A stretch of DNA of 64,000 nt, taken from JACVRW01 sp963808545. Lineage in GTDB: Bacteria; Actinomycetota; Thermoleophilia; Solirubrobacterales; Thermoleophilaceae. Shown here piece after piece: positions 8,200 to 15,889 of the stretch. The position numbers were made by a program, and so were the translations under genes. The stretch lies in the NCBI GenBank assembly GCA_963808545.1, contig CAWEGB010000015.1, forward strand, positions 310,001-374,000, read 5' to 3'. The notes beneath the pieces are model-generated. The model saw nothing but the letters and a program-made list of their open reading frames with translations, ran no database searches and was not told the origin of the DNA. Every line of letters starts with the position of its first letter. Within the stretch, counting starts at the first letter, position 1.

Positions 8200-8924
8200 T
8201 CAGCGGGCCGGCGCCGGGTCGCTTCTGACCGTGCCGTCGGTCCGGGCCTGCAGCTCCGTTGCGATGTGCACGGCCGCGGAGGTCAGCGGGGCGGCGAGTG
8301 TGAGGCCGACCATGCCGAACAGCGCCCCGGCGCCGATCGTAACCACGAGTACCACGAGGGGGTTGAGGCTCAGCGTCGCGCCCATCACGAACGGTTGGAT
8401 CACCTGCTGCAGCACGCTGTTGGCCAGCAGCGAAACGACCGCCATGACGACCGCGGCATCCGTGCCCACGGTTCCGAGTGCGATCAGCACCGCGAAGGCG
8501 CCGGCAACCCACGCGCCGACGAAGGGCACGTAGGCGGCCACGAACGTCACGACCGCGATCGTCCCTGCGAGCGGCACCCCGACGATCCATGCCGCGACCC
8601 CGATCACTACGCCGTTGAAAGCGGCGATGATCGTCACGCCCAGGAAGTAGCTGCGCAGCGACTTGGCGACGTTGCTGGTGACGACTTCGGCGTCGCGTTC
8701 GGGGACGCCCATGTGCCGGTTGATGAAGCGCCGCATCACCGGGCCGTCCTTGAGCACGAAAAGTGTGCTGAGCGTTGCGAAGGCAAGAAAGAAGAGCAGC
8801 GACTTCAGGCCGGAGATGCCCTCCGCAACCCCACTCAGCAACGTCGTGCGAATCTCGGGCGTGGCCTTCTGCACGCCCTCCTTGGCGCTTCTGCGCATTG
8901 TCGATGCCGGAGCCCCCGTCACCG
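8200..8924 (-). CDS. AI-2E/PerM-family permease, N-terminally truncated
   Basis: About 240 residues matching the C-terminal two thirds of AI-2E transporter (PerM/YdiK) proteins, which normally run near 350 residues with about eight membrane helices. Visible family features are FVLKDGPVMRRF, helices around VTIIAAFNGVVIGVAAWIVG and AYVPFVGAWVAGAFAVLIAL, and the conserved QVIQPFVMG. The first two helices and the extracellular insert are missing. The frame stays open to 9012, but the extra residues do not look like the family. GTG at 8924 overlaps the TGA of a short upstream coding-like frame. It is probably a decayed gene, though expression of a stub is possible. Confidence 0.65.
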
Positions 8925-9007
8925 GTGGACCGCCTCTAGGGTGGCGACGATCTGATCGCTCGTAACCCCCGCCGCGAGGGCGAGCGTCACGGCGTGCTGG
9001 AACAGTT
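8921..9007 (-). pseudogene. C-terminal fragment of an unidentified gene
   Basis: A minus-strand frame reads QLFQHAVTLALAAGVTSDQ then IVATLEAVHR and ends at TGA (8921-8923), which overlaps the GTG at 8922-8924. Third-position GC is about 90 percent, so it looks like genuine coding sequence, but an in-frame TGA lies immediately upstream and no start is available. It overlaps the 5' part of the broken plus-strand channel gene. It appears to be the tail of a lost gene trapped at a rearrangement junction. Confidence 0.35.
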
Positions 9008-9299
9008 GTCACAGCGACGCTCTTCTACTGGCGCTTCGAGGATCTCGACCGTCATCGAGTCCCTCTACTTCTGTGGCGTGACGCTGATGACCGTCGGGTA
9101 CGGGAACCTCGCCCCCACAAGCGCCGCAACACAGATCAACACGATCGTCTACATCCTCACCGGATTCGGAGTCCTAGTCGCGCTGCTCACTTCGGTCGCC
9201 GAGAAGTACCTGGAGCAGAAGGCCGAGCGTGGCGAGCGCCCACGCCTAGGCACTCGCCGACGCCGCTCCGGGCCGATCGAAGAAGACCTGCCGCAGTAG
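8966..9299 (+). pseudogene. frameshifted two-TM ion channel (Ion_trans_2)
   Basis: The end of the first membrane helix (AGTVVTATLFYWRFEDLD) is in frame 2. The pore and second helix are in frame 3: IESLYFCGVTLMTVGYGN, with the K+ selectivity filter TVGYG, then NTIVYILTGFGVLVALLTSV. Removing one C from the GACCGTC at about 9047-9053 joins them as FEDLDVIESLYF, exactly the family consensus. The N-terminal start of helix 1 is also missing, and a stop lies upstream at 8963. The gene is therefore doubly broken unless the one-base shift is a sequencing error. Confidence 0.6.
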
Positions 9300-9422
9300 C
9301 GCCGGGCCTCAGCGTCCCGGCTGCGATTTCATGCCAACTGGGCGATGCCGCTCGGCCCTAGACGCGGTTTGATCGCCCTAGCGGTCGCACGGGCGGTCGA
9401 ACCAACTCAAGGAGGTACCGGA

Positions 9423-9812
9423 ATGCGAGGTCATGGGCGGGCAGTCTTCGCTGGAATATTGCTGTTGATCGTGGGCACGCTCAACCTGGTGTACGGCATC
9501 GGTGCGCTGGATGGCGCGAACATATTCGTGAACGACCAGAGGTACATTCTCACCAACCTCAACACCCTCGGCTGGGTCCTGATCATTCTCGGCGTGATCC
9601 AACTCACCGGAGGCTTCTCCCTCATCGCCGGCAACACGTACGGGCGGATCATCGGGATCATCGCCGGCAGCCTGGGCGCGATCGCGAATCTGCTTGCGAC
9701 GGGAGGCGCCTATCCATGGTGGTCGCTTGCGCTCTTTGCTCTCTGCGTGTGGGTCGTCTACGGCCTCATCGTCTACGGCGAGGACGAGGCGGTGGCGAGA
9801 ACCCGAGCGTGA
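9423..9812 (+). CDS. four-TM membrane protein of the DUF7144 type
   Basis: 129-residue membrane protein with four hydrophobic helices (about 6-27, 47-66, 73-93 and 99-118) and a loop LDGANIFVNDQRYILTNLNT that recurs in this actinobacterial family. Function unknown. ATG 9423 is chosen because AAGGAGG stands six to seven bases upstream. It is intact although its neighbours on both sides are broken. Similar genes often occur near stress or acid-response genes, but no role can be assigned. Confidence 0.75.
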   Translation: MRGHGRAVFAGILLLIVGTLNLVYGIGALDGANIFVNDQRYILTNLNTLGWVLIILGVIQLTGGFSLIAGNTYGRIIGIIAGSLGAIANLLATGGAYPWWSLALFALCVWVVYGLIVYGEDEAVARTRA

Positions 9813-9890
9813 TTGGCGCTGATGATCTCACTGCCCGTTTCGCGATTGACCTCGTCGGCAGCGGCTAGTTGTCCCGCCAAGGAAAGCATC

Positions 9891-9998
9891 GTCGACCACG
9901 AGTACTAGATCGAGCGGGAGGGCGCGCGGGTGGCGACAGTCTCGAAGCGATGGTTCACGGTTAGGCAGACCTACGGGGTGCAGATCGAGCCCGGGGCC
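9891..9998 (+). pseudogene. LURP-one-related (DUF567) gene remnant
   Basis: The frame reads VDHEY, stop (TAG 9906-9908), IEREGARVATVSKRWFTVRQ, then TYGVQIEPGA. This matches the C-terminal part of LURP-one-related/YxjI proteins, whose consensus is GNIVDHEYEIERDG and VSKRWFRVRDTYGVEI. The final DDALILA segment is lost to a frameshift or divergence, and no N-terminal half is present. It ends about 95 bases before the tRNA-Phe fragment at 10094. The rest of 9813-10093 shows no further gene. Confidence 0.5.
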
Positions 9999-10093
9999 AG
10001 ATCGCGGGTCGCCTCGTGCTCAACGATGCGCCGCAGCTCTGCGCTGACCCCGTAGTTTGCTCGGGATCTCGAAGCCGAGGCGTTCCAAACAGA

Positions 10094-10136
10094 TGGCGAG
10101 GGCCGGAAGCGAACCGGCGACACCACGGTTTTCAGT
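10094..10136 (-). repeat. 3' 43 nt of tRNA-Phe: candidate att site (distal copy)
   Basis: These 43 bases match positions 35170-35212 of the intact tRNA-Phe gene (anticodon loop through acceptor 3' end) at 41 of 43 positions, in the same orientation. The two changes are in the T-loop and the anticodon stem. Homology stops abruptly on both sides. A direct repeat of a tRNA 3' end about 25 kb away on the 3' side of the tRNA is the geometry produced by tyrosine-integrase insertion into a tRNA gene. Confidence 0.7.
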
Positions 10137-10457
10137 TGCCTCGATTCGGTGTTCCCTGGTGCGGCACGGTGCCTCTTCGCTATCTAGAGCGATGCCGAGT
10201 TCCGGTCAGCGCACGCCAGTTCATGCTGGCGTTTTCAATTCGTGTCCAACCGGAGCGTTCGAAACGCCCCCGCACCGTCAGCGAACTAGGGTCCGAGCGG
10301 CGCCGAGATCGATCGGGAACGAGGGCCTTCCGCGGACCTGTAGGCAAGAGCTGCCCACACGACTGCTAGGCCACTTGCGTCCTAGGTAGTTGTTGATGGG
10401 ATCGGACGACTGCCTTTCCCCTCGTCCTGTTGAATTGGTGCGCACGGACCGCATCGC
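10137..10457. other. intergenic, no gene seen
   Basis: About 320 bases between the tRNA-Phe fragment and the end of the DegT aminotransferase gene. Short open frames here derive partly from the tRNA fragment and have no coding character. No integrase remnant could be recognised in any frame. Confidence 0.5.
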
Positions 10458-11645
10458 TCACGACGCCGTGCTCACCTCCGGCGCGCCGAGCGCATCGCGT
10501 ACGGCCGCCGCAACACGGTCAGCGTCTTCGGGCGCCAGGTGCGGGCCAATGGGCAGCGATAGCACCTCTCCGGCGAGGCGCTCGGCGACCGGCAGTTCGG
10601 CACGCTCGAAGGCCGCGGCGTAGGCGCCGGACAGGTGGGGTGGGATCGGGTAGTGAATGATCGTGTCGACGCCCGCCTCCGATAGACGTCGCTGCAGCAC
10701 GTCGCGCCGCGGGTGCCGCACGACGAACAGGTGCCACACAGGATGCGCCCATTCCGGCGTCCCGGGCGGCACGAGCCGCTCGACGCCTGCGAGCCGCTCG
10801 AGGTAGCGGACCGCAACAGCGCGCCGCCGCTCGTTCCACTCGTCAAGGCGGCGCAGCTTTATGCGCAGGGCCGCGGCCTGTAGCGAGTCCAAGCGGCTGT
10901 TCAGGCCCGGCAGGTCGTGGTGGTACTTGAGCCTCGAGCCGTAGTTCCGAAGCATGCGGACGCGCTCGGCAAGCGCGTCGTCATCGGTCGTGACGGCGCC
11001 CGCGTCTCCGAGCGCACCCAGGTTCTTGCCGGGATAGAACGAGAAGCCGGCGGCGTCGCCCAGGCTGCCGGTCCGCCGGCCGCGGTAGCGGGCGCCCGGG
11101 GCCTGCGCCGCGTCCTCGACCACCGGGATGCCGCGGTCTCGTCCGATCGCCAAGAGCCCATCCATGTCTGCTGGGCTTCCGTAGAGGTGCACCGGCATGA
11201 TCGCCTTCGTGGCGGGCGTGATAGCCGCCTCCACGGCCTCCGCATTCAGGTTGTGAGTCATGGGATCGGGCTCGACCGGCACCGGAGTCGCACCCGCATG
11301 CGTGACGGCCAGCCAGGTCGCGATGAACGTGTTGGAGGGAACCAATACCTCGTCTCCGTGGCCCACTCCATAGGCGACGAGAATGAGTCGCAGCGCATCG
11401 AGGCCGCTGCCGACGCCGATGGCGTGACCGGCGTCGCAGAAGGCCGCGAACTCCTCCTCGAAGGCGGTTACCTCCGGCCCGAGGATGAATTGACCTGAGG
11501 CCATTACGCGGCGAGCCGCGGCGTCGAGCTCATCCTGCAGCTCCGCGTAGGCAGCCGCGACGTCGAGAAAGGAGATCCGAGCGGTGAACGCTGCTTGACG
11601 GGGGACGGTCACGCCGAGCCGACGCCGGCCTTCGGAGCCCGCCAT
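10458..11645 (-). CDS. DegT/DnrJ/EryC1 sugar aminotransferase
   Basis: 395-residue PLP-dependent aminotransferase that converts a keto-sugar nucleotide to an amino-sugar. SGLDALRLIL (80-89) binds the PLP phosphate, VVEDAAQAPGARYRG (175-189) supplies the PLP-stacking and ring aspartate region, and Lys207 in FYPGKNLGALGD forms the Schiff base. The C-terminal half includes the substrate-contacting YHHDLPGLNSRLDSLQAAAL. It is most like the FdtB/QdtB/WlbE group that makes 3-amino sugars. The ATG at 11645 overlaps the stop of the acetyltransferase (TGATG), so the two are coupled; acetylation of the amine it makes is the natural next step. It is the last gene of the 20-10.4 kb operon. Confidence 0.88.
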   Translation of the reverse strand: MAGSEGRRRLGVTVPRQAAFTARISFLDVAAAYAELQDELDAAARRVMASGQFILGPEVTAFEEEFAAFCDAGHAIGVGSGLDALRLILVAYGVGHGDEVLVPSNTFIATWLAVTHAGATPVPVEPDPMTHNLNAEAVEAAITPATKAIMPVHLYGSPADMDGLLAIGRDRGIPVVEDAAQAPGARYRGRRTGSLGDAAGFSFYPGKNLGALGDAGAVTTDDDALAERVRMLRNYGSRLKYHHDLPGLNSRLDSLQAAALRIKLRRLDEWNERRRAVAVRYLERLAGVERLVPPGTPEWAHPVWHLFVVRHPRRDVLQRRLSEAGVDTIIHYPIPPHLSGAYAAAFERAELPVAERLAGEVLSLPIGPHLAPEDADRVAAAVRDALGAPEVSTAS

Positions 11646-12118
11646 CAGCCGGGTGGCTCGAGCCGGCGCACGATGCCGGCTGGGTTGCCGGCCACAACCG
11701 TGTCCGCCTCGACGTCCTTGGTCACCACCGCGCCGGCACCAACCATGGCGCGCTCGCCGATTGTCGTGCCGGGCAGCACCACTGCGCCCGCGCCGACCGT
11801 CGCGCCCCACCTGATGACGATTCCCTCACACGTCCACGGCTCGCGGCTTCTGGGGAAGCGGTCGTTGGTGAAGGTCGCCTGCGGTCCCAGGAACACCCCG
11901 TCCTCGACCACCATCCCGTCCCACAGATAAACGCCCGACTTGATCGTCACGCGATCGCCTACAACCACGCCGTTGTCGATGTAGGTGTGGTCGCATACGT
12001 TGCACTCCGCGCCTACGCGGGCCTCCGGCATCACGTGGGCAAAGGCCCAGATACGTGTGCCCGGCCCGATGTCATTCGTCTCCACGATGGCCTGCGGGTG
12101 GACGTAGGGCGCCGCCAC
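11645..12118 (-). CDS. hexapeptide-repeat sugar-nucleotide N-acetyltransferase
   Basis: 157-residue left-handed beta-helix acyltransferase. The isoleucine/valine hexapeptide rungs run from PYVHPQAIVE through CDHTYIDNGVVVGDRVTI to GAVVLPGTTIGERAMVGAGA. The conserved LWDGMVVEDGVFLGPQATFT and TNDRFPRS are typical of the FdtC/WlbB family, which acetylates the 3- or 4-amine of nucleotide-linked sugars with acetyl-CoA. GTG 12118 is preferred, because the upstream stop ends at 12120 and the family N-terminus begins there. It works with the following aminotransferase gene. Confidence 0.85.
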   Translation of the reverse strand: MAAPYVHPQAIVETNDIGPGTRIWAFAHVMPEARVGAECNVCDHTYIDNGVVVGDRVTIKSGVYLWDGMVVEDGVFLGPQATFTNDRFPRSREPWTCEGIVIRWGATVGAGAVVLPGTTIGERAMVGAGAVVTKDVEADTVVAGNPAGIVRRLEPPG

Positions 12119-12119
12119 C

Positions 12120-13745
12120 CTAGGGTCGCCCCTCGACCGCGAACGGATGCATTCTCCGGGCACGGCGCTTCTCCGGTGCGCGGATGCCCAGGCGGTTGAC
12201 GTAGCGGGACCCGTCGAGGCACTCATATCGTGAATCGAACGTGTAGGTGTGAGTACCTTCGAGTCCCCTCAGCCAGTTCGGCTCGATCCTCTCCATAGCC
12301 GTCTCGCGGTACTCGCTCGCCGAGAGCGCGTCCACCCGGTTCAGGACGACAGCCTTGCCGTACCCGCGCGAGCAGTCCTGGCTGGGGCGAATCAGGAGGC
12401 CTTTCCGCCTGAACAGCCGGCCGGCCGGGCGCGCTGTGCCCGGGTCGGTCACGATCGGGTTCCGCGGGTGAGGGCGCCACACCCCGTCCAGTGACCGCGA
12501 AGAGAACAACCAGAGCTGACCCCTGTCCTCTTGGCCTTCGACGACGTTTGCGAACAGCCAGAAGATGCCGTCCTCGATATGCAGCGTGGCGTCGAGGGCG
12601 GTGAGCCCATCGAGCAGCACGCGGTCAAGGCGCCAGGTATCCGGAAACTCGACGGCGCGGTGGAGTTCGACTCGGCCCGCTTCGCCGGTCTCCGGAAGCA
12701 TGTAGATCGCCCCGTCGTGCTGGAACACGAACGGGTAGGAGAGGTGATGCTCGCATTCGAGCACCCTTCGCGCCGGCGACCACGCGTCGTCCGGCCCGGC
12801 TTCGAGGACGGAGATCGCCCCGCGACGGGCCGCGGGCGAGTAGTCCTCGACGAATATGAAGTGCCGGCCGTCGACCTCGATCGGGAACGGGTCAGCCAGG
12901 TAACGGCCCGCGGGGTTTGGTAGTGCGCGCAGCGCGCCGGATGCACGCCCGTCCGTCGATCGCCGGCGCACCGCGACAAACCACTCGTCGCGGCGCCAGA
13001 TCTTGCGGCTCTTGGCCGCCACGCCCCGTACCGCCGTGCGCGCCGCGTGGCGGACGGTGACCGCCGGCGGAGGCACGTTTCCCGGTTCGCCGAGGCCGTT
13101 CTGGGTCGGGACGAGACCGCCGTCCCGCTGGAGCCGGCGCAGGCAGTGCAGCACGAGGCGTGCGCAGGTCCACGCAGCGGCGTTGCGCGTGCGCGTGAGC
13201 GACAGTGGATCGGCGCGCGCGGAGCCTTGCGCGATCACGCGAGTGAAGCCGTCGTCGAGCGCTACAACGGCTGCGGTCGCGGTGCCGCTGCCCTCGCGTA
13301 GCTCCCAGAAGCGGCTCGGCGCGCTGGTCTGTAGGCCATCGTCCATGGGGATGATCGCCCACACTCCGTGACGGGGGGCCGGACCATCCCAGGCGGTGCG
13401 CTCGGCGGGAAGGAACGACACGACCGCGTCGAGCGGGCGGATAGCCGAGGACGAGGTCCGCCCACGGGCGATCCGTGAAAGGTCGGTGTCGCGCATGGCA
13501 CCGGCACTGCCAAAGACCGTCCTGTCGACCCACTCGTACAACCGGAAGATTCGATGCCGCGCACCGCGCGGTGCTCGAGCTGCCGCGCGCACGGCACGCG
13601 CGTCTGCTGCCGGTACCACCGCGGCGAGCTCGAACGCGCTCGTGGCGTCGATCCGCGCGATGGTCCATGCGATCCATTGCGGCACGATCAGCGAGTCGAC
13701 CAGGACGGCTACGCGTAGTGGCTCGGTGCGTGTGCTATTCGTCAC
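12120..13745 (-). CDS. formyltransferase-like / GINT1-type beta-propeller protein
   Basis: 541-residue two-part protein. Residues 1 to about 240 begin LRVAVLVDSLIVPQWIAW and resemble the formyltransferase-like N-domain seen in bacterial surface-glycan clusters. Residues about 250-520 form the five-bladed propeller of the glucosamine inositolphosphorylceramide transferase N-terminal type (related to GH43), with NPAGRYLADPFPIEVDGR, DYSPAARRGAISVLE, HHLSYPFVFQHDG and YMLPETGEAGRVELHR. Bacterial homologues sit in capsule and LPS loci, where they are thought to transfer or recognise a sugar or formyl group; the reaction here is unknown. Its stop is one base from the acetyltransferase start, and its start overlaps the end of the broken GT4 gene. 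Confidence 0.75.
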   Translation of the reverse strand: MTNSTRTEPLRVAVLVDSLIVPQWIAWTIARIDATSAFELAAVVPAADARAVRAAARAPRGARHRIFRLYEWVDRTVFGSAGAMRDTDLSRIARGRTSSSAIRPLDAVVSFLPAERTAWDGPAPRHGVWAIIPMDDGLQTSAPSRFWELREGSGTATAAVVALDDGFTRVIAQGSARADPLSLTRTRNAAAWTCARLVLHCLRRLQRDGGLVPTQNGLGEPGNVPPPAVTVRHAARTAVRGVAAKSRKIWRRDEWFVAVRRRSTDGRASGALRALPNPAGRYLADPFPIEVDGRHFIFVEDYSPAARRGAISVLEAGPDDAWSPARRVLECEHHLSYPFVFQHDGAIYMLPETGEAGRVELHRAVEFPDTWRLDRVLLDGLTALDATLHIEDGIFWLFANVVEGQEDRGQLWLFSSRSLDGVWRPHPRNPIVTDPGTARPAGRLFRRKGLLIRPSQDCSRGYGKAVVLNRVDALSASEYRETAMERIEPNWLRGLEGTHTYTFDSRYECLDGSRYVNRLGIRAPEKRRARRMHPFAVEGRP

Positions 13746-14865
13746 GGCGTGACCTGAACCAGCGGTCGCCTCAGGGCGCCCGCGCCACGCGCCCGGTCGA
13801 GGTCTGCCAGAAGCTCCGCGTATCCGCGGGTCATCGCCTCGATCGAGAACTCGCGCCTTTGGCGCGCCCGTCCGGCCAGCCCCAGTTCCTCGGCGCGCGC
13901 CGGGTCTCGAGCGAGGCTGACCAGCGCCTGCGCCAACTCCGACGGGCGGTCCGGCGAGATCAGCAAGCCGGTCCTGCCGGACTCGACCACCTCGGGCAAC
14001 CCGCCGACGCGGGGTGCGATAGCCGGCCGGGCGACGGACATCGCCTCGAGCACGGACATCGGCAAGGCCTCAACCGCGCTCGTCAGGCAAAGGGCATCGG
14101 CGGCATGCATGATGTCCACAGCATCCGGGCGGTATGCCAGCATCGCGCCGGCCCCTCCCGATCGCCTGACGGCGCACGCCACCAACTGCCCGTCCTGCCC
14201 ATCGCCGACGACGACGCCCTGTACGGATCGCTCGATGGCGTGCGCTGCGGACACCTGCTCCACGAACACCGGCGCGCGCTTCTCTGGGCGCAGCGCCGCC
14301 ACCAGCGCGCCAGGAACGCGTGCGGGAGACGCAGAGTTCGGCGCGGACCACCTCGCGATCGGGACCGGCAGATCATCCTCCACGCCATTCGCGATCACCG
14401 GTGGCGGCAGCGCGGTAGCCGTCCCGCACCAGATGCTCCGTCGTCGGCCCACGGACGCCGCGGCGTTCGCCCAAGGTATCATCGGCCGATCAGGAGCTGC
14501 GGTGCCGGCTGAGCGGTCGCGTCCCGTGCGGGTCCTCGCCCAGGTGCTCGGTGACTGCGTGGGCTGCGCGTTGCCTCCGGCGACCGCGTGGCCGACGAGG
14601 TGGGCGCTGACCTGTGGGTCGGAACGGCGGAGGAACGTGCGCCTGCAAGCCGCACGCGCGGAAGCCCGATCAGGATCGACCGGTGCCGCCGGCCGGCGCA
14701 TGCGATCGGAACGCCTGGGCGAGCGGTCCTCGGAATAGACGCCACGGCCATCGAGCGTGAGCACGCTTACGTCGAAGCCGCGCTGGGCAAGGCCGGGACG
14801 GAAGTGGGGCATCCACTGTGCCCCGCCCACCTCCAGTTGAGCATACAGAGCACGACCTTCCGGCC
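13742..14865 (-). pseudogene. GT4-family glycosyltransferase broken by frameshifts
   Basis: The C-terminal half is intact in one frame: VIANGVEDDLP, LVAALRPEKRAP, ADALCLTSAVEALPMSVLEAM (donor-binding EALPMSVLEAMSVARP) and VGGLPEVVESGRTGLL. The N-terminal half is scattered across frames. VVLCMLNWRW lies near 14850 in one frame and HFRPGLAQRGFDVSVLTLDG near 14790 in another, and the 14400-14740 stretch has no consistent frame. At least three frameshifts are needed. It belongs to the same minus-strand operon as its neighbours. Decay and assembly error are both possible. Confidence 0.75.
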
Positions 14866-14872
14866 GCGGTGG

Positions 14873-15861
14873 TCAGCGATCGGCCAAGCTGGGAGACCAC
14901 CCGAGACCAGTTCGCTGAAGCGGATGCCGCGACCTGTCCACGGCCTGGATCATGCGCACGACGTCAAGCCCGAGTTGCGCGGACGAGGTGGGCATCGTAC
15001 CGGTGCGAATCGCGCGACGAAGTCGTCCAGTTGAAGCGCGATCGGCTGCTGTTCTCGATGTGAGGAGAGACGATGTCGCCCATCCGATACTCGAGATACT
15101 CGCGAAACAGTTGGGATCACGCGGCATCACGCCGGCGTCGTTTGCGCGCGCCGGCTCGGTGCTGAGTCATCGTAAATGACCCATCTTCTTCGACCCCACC
15201 ACGGTCGTCCTGCGCAGCTTGCTCGGTGCGGGCCAGGCAACGCGACATGAACATGTGCCGAATAGAACTTGCCGGTGATGAACCCAACGTCCTCTTTGGT
15301 GTCGAGAGGCGCGGACCATGCTGATCACCTGGCTTCGAACTTCGTCGAGGCCGGGTACAGCAGGATCGAGAAGTCGTGCGGACCGAGATTCCACGTCACG
15401 CTCACGTCCGACTGGTGCAGCCCGAGATTGACCCGGGACATTGAAATGAATAGATATCTCCAAGCATCCCAGCGTGGATGCGTTTGGCGGATCCGGTTGA
15501 CCGGCGGGCTGTAGAGGAAGGTGTGACCGGCATGGACACGGTGGACATCATAGGCCGCATCAATACGCTCCAGGCCAGATCCGACGAGGAAGCCAGCGAT
15601 TTCTCGACGAACATGCTTGCCGGCGATGAGCGCGCGCAGCGCCAGGTCGTGCGCTGGACACCGGAGTGCCCGCTGCAACCGCATCGACGCTCTCGTCCGC
15701 CAGCAGTTGGTCGAAGTCCTGTCTTTAGCCGACGGCCGGAAAGCGGCGGCCCCGAGCGTCGAGCGCTTCCGGGCGCGCAGCGCAGATCCAGGCGGCCTCC
15801 GCCGCAGCCGACTCGTCGATGCCGCGGACCAGGTGGGCCCCCGGTACCCGAGCCCTACCAC
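14873..15861 (-). pseudogene. Gfo/Idh/MocA sugar-nucleotide oxidoreductase, multiply frameshifted
   Basis: Recognisable segments in order are VVGLGYRGP (Rossmann glycine loop), LVRGIDESAAAEAAWICAAR in a second frame, FVEKSLASS in a third (the conserved EKP region), HAGHTFLYSPPVNRIR, SRVNLGLHQSDVSV, LGPHDFSILLY, APSKLRRTTVVGSKKM, and finally RAIRTGTMPTSSAQLGLDVV to the stop at 14873. At least five frame changes are required. The intact enzyme would oxidise a UDP-sugar (WlbA-like) to feed the aminotransferase and acetyltransferase downstream. As read it cannot be translated into an enzyme. Confidence 0.8.
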
Positions 15862-15889
15862 CCCGACGGGAACCCGGGCGTCCTCGGGT

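Noticed and set aside
10057..10389. Plus-strand frame containing MARAGSEPATPRFS
   Set aside because: This peptide is the known spurious translation of the antisense of a tRNA-Phe 3' end; it is the tRNA fragment, not a gene.
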